From Phycisphaerales bacterium (GTDB lineage: Bacteria; Planctomycetota; Phycisphaerae; Phycisphaerales; SM1A02): a stretch of 64,000 nucleotides of DNA. Made by a program: the position numbers and the translations under genes. The first letter of the stretch is position 1. Each line of letters opens with the position of its first letter. The stretch lies in assembly GCA_028823105.1 (NCBI GenBank), contig JAPKCC010000003.1, positions 1 to 64,000 on the forward strand, written 5' to 3'. The notes under the pieces were generated by a model, which was not told the origin of the DNA, did not search any database, and saw only the letters and a program-made list of their open reading frames with translations. Below, piece by piece: positions 9,909 through 19,588 of this stretch.

Positions 9909-12104
9909 TCACCGGCCGCGACCACCGCCTCGGCGAGCGCCGCCACCGCCACCGCGGTTGAATCCGCCGGATGGCCGGGAGATGTTGCGACTCCCACCCG
10001 AGTAGTTTGACCGGTTATACGTGTTGCGATTCGCCGATCGATCCCGCGCTTGGTAGTTCGAGTTCAGCCCGCCCTGGATGTTCTGGAATCGTTCGCGATC
10101 CGCGGAACTGCCGGTCGCGGGTACCCAATTGCCATCGTCGTACCGGCTCCAGCCGTCGTCATCGCGACGATAGACCTTGCCGTCGTTGCCGACGTAGCGA
10201 TTGCCGTCGTGTTTCGCAGTGGCTGTCCAACCGTTGCCCCGGCGATCGCTCGCCACGCCCTGATTGCCGTTGGTGGACTGACCCGCGACCACCGTGCCTC
10301 GCGAATTGGTCACGTGCCCGGTTCGAACCCAGGTGCTGCCGTTGGTGGCGACGTTGCGGCCCCACTGGGCGTAAGGATTTGACGCTTGGTATCCGCGGCC
10401 CGCCCATCCCGTCGAAGGATTCGACCAGCCGTACCCGACCGCCCGGCCATTCGGACCGTAGTAGTTGCGACTGGCGACGTAGCGACCGGTGTTGGGGTTG
10501 TACCACCGGTTGTACCCCCAGACCGGCGGCCGGCCCCAGTACCAGCGGGGCCAGTAGTAGTACGGGTAGTAGTACCCGGTGCCGTAGACGACCACGGAAC
10601 CCGAGACGTAGACACCGGAGTACCCCGAGGTGTAACCGGTGACCACGATGTTGTCGTCGACGTTGTAGATCCGGACGAATGTGACGTAGTAGAGCGGACT
10701 GTCGGGCGGGATCGTATAGATGAGTGACGGCACACTCGACGCGACCGCCCACGGCCCGGTCGCCTTCGACGATTCGAACCACACCGCCTTCTCCAACGCA
10801 AAGTACTGACCCTGTACGCGAATCACCGCGGTCGCCGTATTGATGGCGTACTGCATGGGCGTGCCCGTGATGGGCTGGAACTTCGGCGCCCCGTCGTACA
10901 CCACGGTCAGCTCAGCGGTATTGCGATCGATCGCGGCGATCTCCGGCACTTGGGCCATCGCGAGTGCTTCTTTCGATTCGATGGTGCCGGGAACCGATGC
11001 CACTACGCGATACGCCTCGACGTCGTCGGGAATCGACGCGAAGGTCTTGGGCACGTCCGCGGCATCAATCATCGTCCAGTCGCCAGGCAGACTCGAAGCC
11101 TGGAACCACCGACCCGAGACCAGCAGGTAGTAGAACTTGTCACCAGTGTCGAGAAAGAGATCCGAGCCGGTGTTGCTCGCCCGCAGCAGCGGAGTCTCGC
11201 CGACCCGCGTCCACTCCGGTGTTCCATCCACCACCACCAGTTCCGCAGGCACGCTGCTGCGGATGACTTCTGGAACCACACCCGCGTCCCCTTCCGTTTT
11301 TGAGGCCGATCCGTTGTCGAGGCTCGCGACCGCTTCCTTGATGTGCGAAAACTGCGGATCATCCGGGATGCCGGCGAACGCCTTCGGGAGCGTCCGACAA
11401 TCCGCCCAAGTGGTCGCATCGAGCGAATCAGCGGACAACCAGCCGACACCGTCGAAGAGGTAGTAGGTTCCATTCGCTTCGAAGAGCGGGTGATCCGCAT
11501 CCGCCACCATGGTGATCCCCGACGAAAATGGTCGGCGCTTCTCGCGTTCTGGAAGCATCAGGAGGACTGCCGGCTTCTGCCGGTAATAGATGACCGGTGC
11601 GGTCTTCGCCAACGGCACATCCTCGACGTCGATCACCGTCTGGTCCGTGATGAGCCCGGTGAGTCGAACCAGCGGCATGATGATCGGTTCGGTGGGAACC
11701 GACGCCTGCATCAGCAAGTCGATCCGCTCGGCGAGAAGTTCGTCGTCAAAATCGGCGTGGTCTAACTCGAAGTTATAGAGCGTGGCTTCGCCGGTATCGG
11801 TGTTGGCCAGGACGTTCATGTGTAGCACGACGCGGCCCACAACCTCCGCCTGCCCGAGGCCAGGGTCGACGCTTGTCGCGATCGACGTGGTGAGCCGATC
11901 GCCCTTCCAGAGGTCCAGCTGCGGACGCTGCAACACGATGGTCGCGTCACCCTTTTGGATCTCTCGAGGCCATTCCTTCGGCGCCGTCGCTTCCGCGGCC
12001 GGCGGGAGGTCGGTCTGTCCAACGGCGAAAGGAGCCGAGACCGTCATGATGATCATGATCATCATGACGCTTCCAAAGACACTCTGGCGAAGTTGATTCA
12101 GCAT
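9909..12104 (-). CDS. Secreted Trp/Tyr-rich repeat protein (type often annotated as carbohydrate-binding family V/XII or autotransporter-like) with Gly/Arg-rich tail
   Basis: Signal peptide MLNQLRQSVFGSVMMIMIIMTVSAPFAVGQ; three tandem modules (YYLFDGVGWLSADSLDATTWADCRTLPKAFAGIPDD / FYYLLVSGRWFQASSLPGDWTMIDAADVPKTFASIPDD / YFALEKAVWFESSKATGPWAVASSVPSLIYTIPPDSP); C-terminal GGGGGARRGGGRGR. Confidence 0.7.
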   Translation of the reverse strand: MLNQLRQSVFGSVMMIMIIMTVSAPFAVGQTDLPPAAEATAPKEWPREIQKGDATIVLQRPQLDLWKGDRLTTSIATSVDPGLGQAEVVGRVVLHMNVLANTDTGEATLYNFELDHADFDDELLAERIDLLMQASVPTEPIIMPLVRLTGLITDQTVIDVEDVPLAKTAPVIYYRQKPAVLLMLPEREKRRPFSSGITMVADADHPLFEANGTYYLFDGVGWLSADSLDATTWADCRTLPKAFAGIPDDPQFSHIKEAVASLDNGSASKTEGDAGVVPEVIRSSVPAELVVVDGTPEWTRVGETPLLRASNTGSDLFLDTGDKFYYLLVSGRWFQASSLPGDWTMIDAADVPKTFASIPDDVEAYRVVASVPGTIESKEALAMAQVPEIAAIDRNTAELTVVYDGAPKFQPITGTPMQYAINTATAVIRVQGQYFALEKAVWFESSKATGPWAVASSVPSLIYTIPPDSPLYYVTFVRIYNVDDNIVVTGYTSGYSGVYVSGSVVVYGTGYYYPYYYWPRWYWGRPPVWGYNRWYNPNTGRYVASRNYYGPNGRAVGYGWSNPSTGWAGRGYQASNPYAQWGRNVATNGSTWVRTGHVTNSRGTVVAGQSTNGNQGVASDRRGNGWTATAKHDGNRYVGNDGKVYRRDDDGWSRYDDGNWVPATGSSADRERFQNIQGGLNSNYQARDRSANRNTYNRSNYSGGSRNISRPSGGFNRGGGGGARRGGGRGR

Positions 12105-12272
12105 GGTTACTCCTGTGGCCCGGCGATCAATTTCCGGGCGGCGATCCTGAAGGTATGTCGGGATTGAAGTTATATCGAGCCTGAAGCCATGTCGGGCTTC
12201 AAGTGGCTTTGAGACTGGTGGTGGATCTTCAATCGACGGTCGTCCCCAGCCATCGTCAGAAGACGCGATCGT

Positions 12273-13148
12273 CTAGACGCCTGCCGCTTCGACGGTGTTT
12301 CGCAGCAGCATCGCGACGGTCATCGGGCCGACGCCGCCCGGTACCGGGCTGAGATGCCCCGCGACTTGGGCGACTTCCTCGAACGCGACATCGCCGACGG
12401 TTCGCCGCTTCCCATTCGCGTCCATGATTCGATTGATGCCCACGTCCACCACGACCGCACCAGGCTTGACCATGTCACGGGTGATCAAACCAGCAACACC
12501 CGCAGCACTGACCAGCACGTCGGCGGTTCTGGTGAGACTCGCGAGGTCCTCGGTGTACTTGTTGGTCGAGATCACCGTCGCCTCCGCCCGCATCAGGAGA
12601 ACGGCGATCGGCTTGCCCACGATGTTGCTCGCGCCGACGATCACGCACCGCTTGCCGCGAAGCTCAATGCCCGTCGACTCGATCATTTCGATCGACGCGA
12701 GCGCGGTGCAGGGAACCAGGCTTCGACGCCCGTAGACGATGTTGCCGATGTTCGCGGGATTGACGCCCTCGACGTCCTTGGCCTCGTCGATCAACGACTG
12801 GACCCGCTCCGCCTCGACGCCCTCGGGGAGCGGCAGATGGACCATGATCGCCGTGACGTCGTCGTCTTCGTTGAGGGCCCGGACCGCGTCTTCGACCTCG
12901 TCGATGGAGGCGGTCGCCGGAAGTCGATGAAGGTAGTACTCGATGCCCACGGCGGCACAGGTCTTCCGCTGGTTGTGCGCGTAGATGTCGGCACCCTTGT
13001 CCTCACCAGCGAGAACGGCATCAAGGCGGACCCGCCGCTTGCCTTCCGCGACCCGCCGTGCCACCGTCCGGCGGACCTGAAAGGCCAGATTCTTCCCGTC
13101 GATCGGCTCGGCGGATGGGCTGGCGGTGGGTTCTGAGGCGGCATCCAT
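12273..13148 (-). CDS. folD: Bifunctional methylenetetrahydrofolate dehydrogenase/cyclohydrolase
   Basis: VGASNIVGKPIAVLLMRAEATV, VDVGINR, HLSPVPGGVGPMTVAMLLRNTV. Start at MDAASEP. Confidence 0.96.
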   Translation of the reverse strand: MDAASEPTASPSAEPIDGKNLAFQVRRTVARRVAEGKRRVRLDAVLAGEDKGADIYAHNQRKTCAAVGIEYYLHRLPATASIDEVEDAVRALNEDDDVTAIMVHLPLPEGVEAERVQSLIDEAKDVEGVNPANIGNIVYGRRSLVPCTALASIEMIESTGIELRGKRCVIVGASNIVGKPIAVLLMRAEATVISTNKYTEDLASLTRTADVLVSAAGVAGLITRDMVKPGAVVVDVGINRIMDANGKRRTVGDVAFEEVAQVAGHLSPVPGGVGPMTVAMLLRNTVEAAGV

Positions 13149-13247
13149 GGGAGGAGGATACCGGCTGGCAGGTACCACCTCCCTACTTGAAGCACCATCC
13201 CCGAAAGGTCGACTCCGAGGGGTCCACTCGACTATCGTTCCTTCTAT

Positions 13248-14459
13248 ATGAGCCCATCTGGTCACCATCGTCTCGCCCCTTGGACCGCCGGCTTCGGCAT
13301 GGTTGGCAGTCTCCTCATCTCCATGGCAATCTTCGGCCAGACGCCCGTCTCGGGTCAGCCAGCCCCAACCTCGGTGACGCCGCCCCGCAACCAGATCGCA
13401 TCCTCTCGCTTCGCCCCGGATCCGAGCACGATCCGCGAACTCCGAATGATCGGCGAGCCAGCACCGCCTCCGCCCGCCGGGACCATGATCGAAGGCGACC
13501 GGATCACCGAATGGAATGCTGGAGGCCCCACGATCCTCCTTTTCTGGTCGCCATTTGTCGGTGGCACCGAAAGCCACCTCGCCCAACTCGGGGATATCGG
13601 CGCAAAGTCGAAAACGATCCAGACCCTCTCGATCGCCAGCGGCCCTCGGTCGCGGGTCGAGGGCACGCTCAAGGCCTTGCCCGGCCGAACGCCGATCGTC
13701 CCTCGAACCATCCTCGACGACACCGGCGGCTGGCGTCAGGCATTCATCGAACCACTTGGACTGACCACCCTTCCCGCCGTAGTGGCGCTCGACGAGGACG
13801 GAGAGGTCGTCTACCACGGACCGATGAACACGGCCTCGATGGCCCTCGCGAGAATCTCCAGCAACAACTGGTCGAGCGGCGGATACCGCGACTCGGTCAT
13901 GGAGTACATGTCCCGACAACAGGCTTCGGGCGCCCTCGTCGAAATCGTTGGCCGCGTTCGCCGCGGACAGGCCACCGCCGATGAGGCCGTCACGCTTGCC
14001 GAGGAGCTCATCGAACTGGACCCTGAAAACGGTGGTCGACAGATCGCGAAGTTCGACGTCCTCCTCACGGTCGCGAACCGACCAGATGACGCGTATGCCT
14101 ATGGCCGCGGAATCGCGGCGCGGTTCCCGAACAACTATCTGCTCCTCAACGATTTGGCTTGGAATACCGTGAGCCTTCCGGACGTCTCGCGGCGAGATCT
14201 AGAATTCGCGCTTGAGATGTCCCGTCGCGCCAACGCGATTCAGGGCTACGTCGATTACTCGGTGCTCGACACCTTGGCTCGTATCTGGTGGCTTCGAGGA
14301 AATGCGGACGAAGCAATTCGATGGCAACTCAAGGCCGTCGCGCGAGCCTTCGGAACTTGGCATGGTGACTCCACCCGAGCGAATCTCGATGCCTATACGA
14401 ACGGGTACCTCAAACCGGGCGAAATGCCCCCGCCGTATCGTTCCCCTCGCCGCCAATAG
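13248..14459 (+). CDS. Secreted thioredoxin-fold/TPR protein lacking the CxxC active site
   Basis: Signal peptide, thioredoxin-like LLFWSPFVGGTESHLAQLGD, VVALDEDGEVVYHG; C-terminal TPR-like repeats. Confidence 0.7.
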   Translation: MSPSGHHRLAPWTAGFGMVGSLLISMAIFGQTPVSGQPAPTSVTPPRNQIASSRFAPDPSTIRELRMIGEPAPPPPAGTMIEGDRITEWNAGGPTILLFWSPFVGGTESHLAQLGDIGAKSKTIQTLSIASGPRSRVEGTLKALPGRTPIVPRTILDDTGGWRQAFIEPLGLTTLPAVVALDEDGEVVYHGPMNTASMALARISSNNWSSGGYRDSVMEYMSRQQASGALVEIVGRVRRGQATADEAVTLAEELIELDPENGGRQIAKFDVLLTVANRPDDAYAYGRGIAARFPNNYLLLNDLAWNTVSLPDVSRRDLEFALEMSRRANAIQGYVDYSVLDTLARIWWLRGNADEAIRWQLKAVARAFGTWHGDSTRANLDAYTNGYLKPGEMPPPYRSPRRQ

Positions 14460-14621
14460 CGCGATGAACACGCGTGATGCAGGGGCAGATACCCCGTTTT
14501 CGCTCGAATTGAACGTTCGCGACAACCAACACGCCCATCGGCGGTACGATTTTGATCGTCACCACGAACGGCGACGGATCCAACCATTCTCCCTTTGACC
14601 GCCTGAGGAACCCGACGAATC

Positions 14622-15794
14622 ATGAAAATCTCCATGTACATCATCGCCGCGGCCAGTCTCACGTTGGCCGCCGCAGCCATCGCACAGCATGCGCCCGCCA
14701 TCGTCGGACAGGAAAAGCCGAATCGAGCCATCGAAGGTGAGCAGATCGCCGCGATGCCGCAGCCGGTTCCCGTTCTCCAGGACGCGAAGAAAGCTCGGTC
14801 CCTCACCATCGGTGACCAGGCTCCCAAGCCCAACTTGCAGAAGATTCTCAAGGGCAATACCGACTTTGAAGGATTCACGCCCGGCAAGGTCACGGTCATG
14901 GAATTCTGGGCGACCTGGTGTGGTCCCTGCAAGGCGGGCATGCCCCACCTCTCTGAACTCCAGAAGGAATACAAGGATCAGGGCGTCGACATCATCGGCG
15001 TCAGCAACGAGAAACTCGCACTGGTCGAGTCCTTCATCGCGAAGCCCCAGTGGGACAAGAAGACCAATTACACCATCGCGGTCGATCGTGACGGCGCCAC
15101 CAACAATGCGTACATGAAGGCGGCGAAGCGATCCGGTATCCCCTGCGCCTTCGTGGTCGACGGCGAGGGCAAGGTCGCCTGGATCGGTCATCCGATGTCC
15201 ATGGACGAACCGCTGAAGAAGATCGTCGCCGGCGACTGGGACCGCGACAAGTTCCGAACCGGATACGAGAAATCCCAGAAGGCCGGCCGCATGATGGGCG
15301 ATGTCCGACGGGCGATGAGAAACGCCCAGTCTTCGAAGAACTATGGCCCGGCGATGAAGATGCTCAACGCCGCCATCGCAGAGATGCCGGATGACGCCAA
15401 CCTCAAGATGATGAAGTTCGAGACCATGATCGGTCCGATGAACGACTCAGAGGGCTATCAGACCGGTTGGGAGATCCTCAAGGCCAACCGTGACAACGCC
15501 ATGATGATGAACGCGATCGCCTGGTACACCCTCGACGATGCCGCGGTCACCGATCGAGACTACGAATTCGCGATGGCCGCCGCCAAGGCCGCCGAAGCCG
15601 CCTCGGGTGGTACGAATCCTGCGATTCTCGACACCCTCGCCCGAGCCTACTACGAGATGGGTAATTTCGACATGGCCGTGAAGGTGCAGAAGAAGGCCGT
15701 CGAGAAGGCCGGCGACGACGCCATGGGCGAGAGCATTCGCACGCAGCTCAAAAAGTACGAGGCTGCCGCGAAGGCCGGACGCAAGACCGCCTGA
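14622..15794 (+). CDS. Secreted TlpA/ResA-like thioredoxin with TPR C-terminus
   Basis: VMEFWATWCGPCKAGMPHLSELQKEYKDQGVDIIGVS; CAFVVDGEGKVAWIGHP; TPR-like helices following. Confidence 0.85.
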   Translation: MKISMYIIAAASLTLAAAAIAQHAPAIVGQEKPNRAIEGEQIAAMPQPVPVLQDAKKARSLTIGDQAPKPNLQKILKGNTDFEGFTPGKVTVMEFWATWCGPCKAGMPHLSELQKEYKDQGVDIIGVSNEKLALVESFIAKPQWDKKTNYTIAVDRDGATNNAYMKAAKRSGIPCAFVVDGEGKVAWIGHPMSMDEPLKKIVAGDWDRDKFRTGYEKSQKAGRMMGDVRRAMRNAQSSKNYGPAMKMLNAAIAEMPDDANLKMMKFETMIGPMNDSEGYQTGWEILKANRDNAMMMNAIAWYTLDDAAVTDRDYEFAMAAAKAAEAASGGTNPAILDTLARAYYEMGNFDMAVKVQKKAVEKAGDDAMGESIRTQLKKYEAAAKAGRKTA

Positions 15795-15850
15795 TCCTTC
15801 GCCGGCGTCCTCCTCTGCTCGAGGAAGACTGCATTCCGATCCACAGCCCC

Positions 15851-15888
15851 AACGCGGGCGGCGCCGAGGCGCCGCCCGCGTTGTTTTT
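15851..15888 (+). terminator. Strong intrinsic terminator
   Basis: AACGCGGGCGGCGCC/GGCGCCGCCCGCGTT near-perfect palindrome followed by GTTTTT. Confidence 0.85.
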
Positions 15889-15945
15889 CATCCTCGCTTC
15901 CGAAACCTCTCCGATCGATCGGGTTCCTGACTACCATCCGTCCAC

Positions 15946-17214
15946 ATGGCCGGAACGGAAAAACCCGTCATCATCATCGGCGGAGGCATCATCGGACTCG
16001 CGAGTGCCTGGGCGTTGCATCGCCGTGGCGTCCCATGCCTCGTGCTCGATCAGGAGCCCATCCGCGACGGGGCCAGTTGCGGCAATGCCGGGCTCATCGT
16101 CTACGGGCATCCCCCGCTCACCCGCCCCGGCGTGAGCGTGCAGGGATTGAAGTGGATGTTTGATCGGAACAGCCCGCTCTACATCAAGCCTCGCTTCGAC
16201 GGCGATCTTGCCCGCTGGCTGCTCACCTTCCACCGGCATTGCAAGCAACCCCACTTTGAGGCGTGCCTCGCAGTGCTCGCCCACCTCGGTTGGGAAACCG
16301 CCCGCGGTTTCGACGAGATGCTCGCCGACGCCGCGATCGACTGCGACTGGCGACCGAGCGGGTGGCTCGACGTCTGCCTCCGACCCTCGAGCCTCGACGA
16401 TGCCGAACGGGAGATCAAACATCTCTCGCCTTTCGGGTACACCGCCGAACGCCTCGACGGTGATGCGCTCCGCCGCACCGACCCGGCATTCGGTGATTCG
16501 GTCGCCGGCGCCGTGCGTTTCGACCAGAGCGCCACGATGGACCCCGCCGCCTTCATGCAGTCCCTTCGAACATGGCTAAAAACCCGCGGCGTCGGAATTC
16601 GTGAAGGCGTCGCCGCCGGGGTCGAACGACTGCTGGTGACCGACGAACGGGTCACCGGCGTGGCACTCGCGTCCGGTGAGATCCTCGAGACCGATCGCGT
16701 GGTGCTCGCCGCCGGCACCTGGTCTGGTCCGCTCGCGGCGACGGTGGGATTGAACGTTCCCCTTCAACCTGCGCGGGGCTACCACCGTGAACTCACCGGC
16801 CTTCCTACGCTCCCGATGATTGGCGGCGTGCTTCGCGAGACCTTCATCGCGTTCACCCCGATGTTCGATCGCCTGCGACTCGCGGGGACCCTCGAGATCG
16901 CCGGCCACGGCCGACCGTGGACTCGTTCCCGACTCGAGAACCTCACCCTCGCGGCCCGGCCGTACCTTCGGGGCATTGACGAGGCGACGATCACCGCCGA
17001 GTGGGCGGGCTACCGCCCCTGCACCCCGGACGGCATGCCGATGATCGGCGAAGTGCCATGGGCGAAGGGTCTGGTGGTCGCGACCGGCCACGCCATGATG
17101 GGGATGACCCTCGGCCCGATCACCGGCCGGCTGGTGGCGGAGATCTTCTGTGACGGTCGACCGTCAATCGAATCGCCATTGCTCGATCCGGCTCGCTTCG
17201 GTCACGTGGGTTAA
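15946..17214 (+). CDS. D-amino-acid dehydrogenase-like FAD oxidoreductase (DadA family)
   Basis: VIIIGGGIIGLASAWALHRRGVPCLVLDQ; WAGYRPCTPDGMPMIGEV; VVATGHAMMGMTLGPITGRLVAE. Confidence 0.85.
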   Translation: MAGTEKPVIIIGGGIIGLASAWALHRRGVPCLVLDQEPIRDGASCGNAGLIVYGHPPLTRPGVSVQGLKWMFDRNSPLYIKPRFDGDLARWLLTFHRHCKQPHFEACLAVLAHLGWETARGFDEMLADAAIDCDWRPSGWLDVCLRPSSLDDAEREIKHLSPFGYTAERLDGDALRRTDPAFGDSVAGAVRFDQSATMDPAAFMQSLRTWLKTRGVGIREGVAAGVERLLVTDERVTGVALASGEILETDRVVLAAGTWSGPLAATVGLNVPLQPARGYHRELTGLPTLPMIGGVLRETFIAFTPMFDRLRLAGTLEIAGHGRPWTRSRLENLTLAARPYLRGIDEATITAEWAGYRPCTPDGMPMIGEVPWAKGLVVATGHAMMGMTLGPITGRLVAEIFCDGRPSIESPLLDPARFGHVG

Positions 17215-17233
17215 ACGTCCGACCCCGAAGCCC

Positions 17234-18151
17234 TTACGCGTCCGGCCAGAGCCACGCCGCCCCGCGGACCCCGCTTGAATCACCGTGGGCGTTCCGCAGG
17301 ATGGGCGTCGCCGCGCTGCCACCGAAGGCGCGAGCATGGACCAATTGCGGAACGACCTCGTAGATCGAGTCGAGATTACTCACGCCACCGCCCAAGACGA
17401 TCGCATTCGGATCGAGCAGGTCGACAACGGTCACGAGGCTCTCCGCGAGACGTTCGTGGAATCGGGTGATCACGGCTCGAGCATGTTCGTCTGCATCGAC
17501 CGACGCCGCAATCTCCGCGAGGGAACACGCCATCCCCGAGGCGGCGGCGTACTCGGCCTCGATCGCCGGTCCGCTCAAGTACTGCTCGAGACAATCCGAG
17601 CGCCCGCAATAGCACGGCCGCGGCGCGGTGTCGCGGGCGTCGCGATGCGGGAGACCGATGTGGCCCCACTCACCGCCGAGACCGTTACCGCCTTCATGCA
17701 CCACACCATCAAACACCACCCCGCCACCAACCCCGGTTCCCAGGATCACCCCGAAGACCACGTGATGGCCCGCGGCGGCGCCGTCCGCGGCTTCCGAGAG
17801 CGCAAAACAGTTGGCGTCGTTGGCGGTGCGAACCGAAAAGCGAACCGCGGCGTTCAGATCCGCTTCGAACGGTCGCCCGTTCAAGCAGGTCGAATTTGAA
17901 TTGCGATGAAGGCCGGTCGCTCGATCTACCGAGCCGGGCGTCCCCACCCCCACCGTGGTCGCCCCATCGGCGCCCGAGGCGCCAGATGCGGTCGCGATCC
18001 GATCTACCAGGCCTGCGATGGTGGCGAGCGTGCCGTGGTAGTCGCCTGGCGGCGTGGCCACTCGCTCCCGGGCGATGATCTCACCGCCCACCAAGGCGAT
18101 CGCCTCGATCTTGGTTCCGCCGAGATCGACGCCGATTCGAGTGGTCGTCAT
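17234..18151 (-). CDS. ROK-family sugar kinase
   Basis: IGVDLGGTKIEAIAL, GVGTPGSVD, LGTGVGGGVVFDG, zinc motif CYCGRSDCLEQYLSG. Start at MTTTRIG. Confidence 0.9.
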   Translation of the reverse strand: MTTTRIGVDLGGTKIEAIALVGGEIIARERVATPPGDYHGTLATIAGLVDRIATASGASGADGATTVGVGTPGSVDRATGLHRNSNSTCLNGRPFEADLNAAVRFSVRTANDANCFALSEAADGAAAGHHVVFGVILGTGVGGGVVFDGVVHEGGNGLGGEWGHIGLPHRDARDTAPRPCYCGRSDCLEQYLSGPAIEAEYAAASGMACSLAEIAASVDADEHARAVITRFHERLAESLVTVVDLLDPNAIVLGGGVSNLDSIYEVVPQLVHARAFGGSAATPILRNAHGDSSGVRGAAWLWPDA

Positions 18152-18152
18152 T

Positions 18153-19508
18153 TCAGGCCCCTCCTCGAGCGGCGTCCGGACCACCCCGCACCCAAGTGCC
18201 GCCAACACAAGTCCCGATGAGGCAGGCCGGGCCCGTGCCCATCACGATGGCGTCCGCAAGGTGTTCAGGATCAACCCCTTCCAGAGTACGGTGACCAAGG
18301 TCAATCGCCGCGAAGTCGGCAAGCCGTCCCACGGCGATCGAACCACTCTCGACCCCGAGACTCGCCGCCCCATTCGCGGTGGCGATCTCCAGCAGCGGCC
18401 GACCGGTCCGGCCCGCCTGATCGACGACGGCCCCTCGCTTCTGATGGCGAACCCGCTGGACATACTCGATCCAACGCAGATCCTCGGTTGGTGCTATTCG
18501 GCTGTTGAGGTCGGTCCCGATCGCGATCGGAATGCCGGCGTCGCGCATCGTCGCGAGGTCGCAGATTCCGTCCCCAAGATTCCCCTCGGTGTTCGGGCAG
18601 AGGCAGATTCGTGCCCCGGCGGCGGCGAAGTCTCGAAGGTCTTCGACGTTCGAATGCGTGCAATGGACCGCGGTAGTCCGCGCATCAATCACTCCGTAGT
18701 CAAGCGCCAACCGCATCGGAGTCCGACCGTGGAGGGCCTGACAATCTTCGATCTCCTTGACGACTTCTTCCAGATGAAGGTGGAAGACCGTTCCCCGTCG
18801 CGTCGCTTCGGCGTGGACGGCCGCGATCCGATCAATCGAAACTGCCCGGGTCGAATGAGACACTGCGGCAACGGATTGCAACGGCCCCTCCGCGATCTTC
18901 TCCGCACGGTCGAGGCTCGCGAGAAACGTCTCGAGCGTTCGGGTGTCGAAGCGGGCCTGTCCACCGGCGAGTGGGGAATCGTCAAATCCGCCGCGAACGT
19001 AATCGCAATGAAGCAGCACGATGCGGATGCCGGCATCCCGAGCCGCCCGAAGGACGGCATCATCGAGCATCCATCGAGCATCTTCTTCCTGGTCATCGGC
19101 GTGGTGGATGTAATGGAACTCGCCGACGGTGGTGATACCGGCGTCCAGCATCTCCTCGAAGGCAAGCCGGCTCGTGCGATAGGCCCGCTCGGCATCGAGT
19201 GACGCGACGAGCTCGTACATGGACGCTCGCCAGGTGAAGAAGGAGCCCTGACCGTCGAGGAAGGTCTCACCGCGGCCCCGCATCCCGCGCTGGAAGGCAT
19301 GACTGTGGGCATTGACGAATCCAGGCAGAAGCGCCGCCGACCAATCCGAGGGCCCGGTGGCTGGCCTGATCTCGGAGATTCGGTCGCCGGAAACGACGAT
19401 CTCATGGTCGGCCTTAAACACCCCCTCCGACCAGACGAGCGCGGGGCGAAGCAGGGTTTGCGAGACGCCAGACGCCTGGCTCCCGGCGGGTGAGAGTCGA
19501 TCTTTCAT
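18153..19508 (-). CDS. hutF: Formimidoylglutamate deiminase (amidohydrolase family)
   Basis: LLPGFVNAHSHAFQRGMRGR, VGEFHYIHH, HLHLEEVVKEIEDC, THSNVEDLRDFAAAGARICLCPNTEGNLGDGI. Start at MKDRLSP. Confidence 0.85.
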   Translation of the reverse strand: MKDRLSPAGSQASGVSQTLLRPALVWSEGVFKADHEIVVSGDRISEIRPATGPSDWSAALLPGFVNAHSHAFQRGMRGRGETFLDGQGSFFTWRASMYELVASLDAERAYRTSRLAFEEMLDAGITTVGEFHYIHHADDQEEDARWMLDDAVLRAARDAGIRIVLLHCDYVRGGFDDSPLAGGQARFDTRTLETFLASLDRAEKIAEGPLQSVAAVSHSTRAVSIDRIAAVHAEATRRGTVFHLHLEEVVKEIEDCQALHGRTPMRLALDYGVIDARTTAVHCTHSNVEDLRDFAAAGARICLCPNTEGNLGDGICDLATMRDAGIPIAIGTDLNSRIAPTEDLRWIEYVQRVRHQKRGAVVDQAGRTGRPLLEIATANGAASLGVESGSIAVGRLADFAAIDLGHRTLEGVDPEHLADAIVMGTGPACLIGTCVGGTWVRGGPDAARGGA

Positions 19509-19588
19509 AATCGCAATGCTACGGCACACGGGGCACCTTGGGAGCCTGCTAGAATGGCGAACCCGCACCCCGGAACCGGAGATCTTCC

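Noticed and set aside
10321-10345. tRNA T-arm-like GGTTCGAACCC
   Set aside because: Lies in the secreted-protein CDS; no matching acceptor or anticodon arms. The only convincing tRNA is at 53835-53909.
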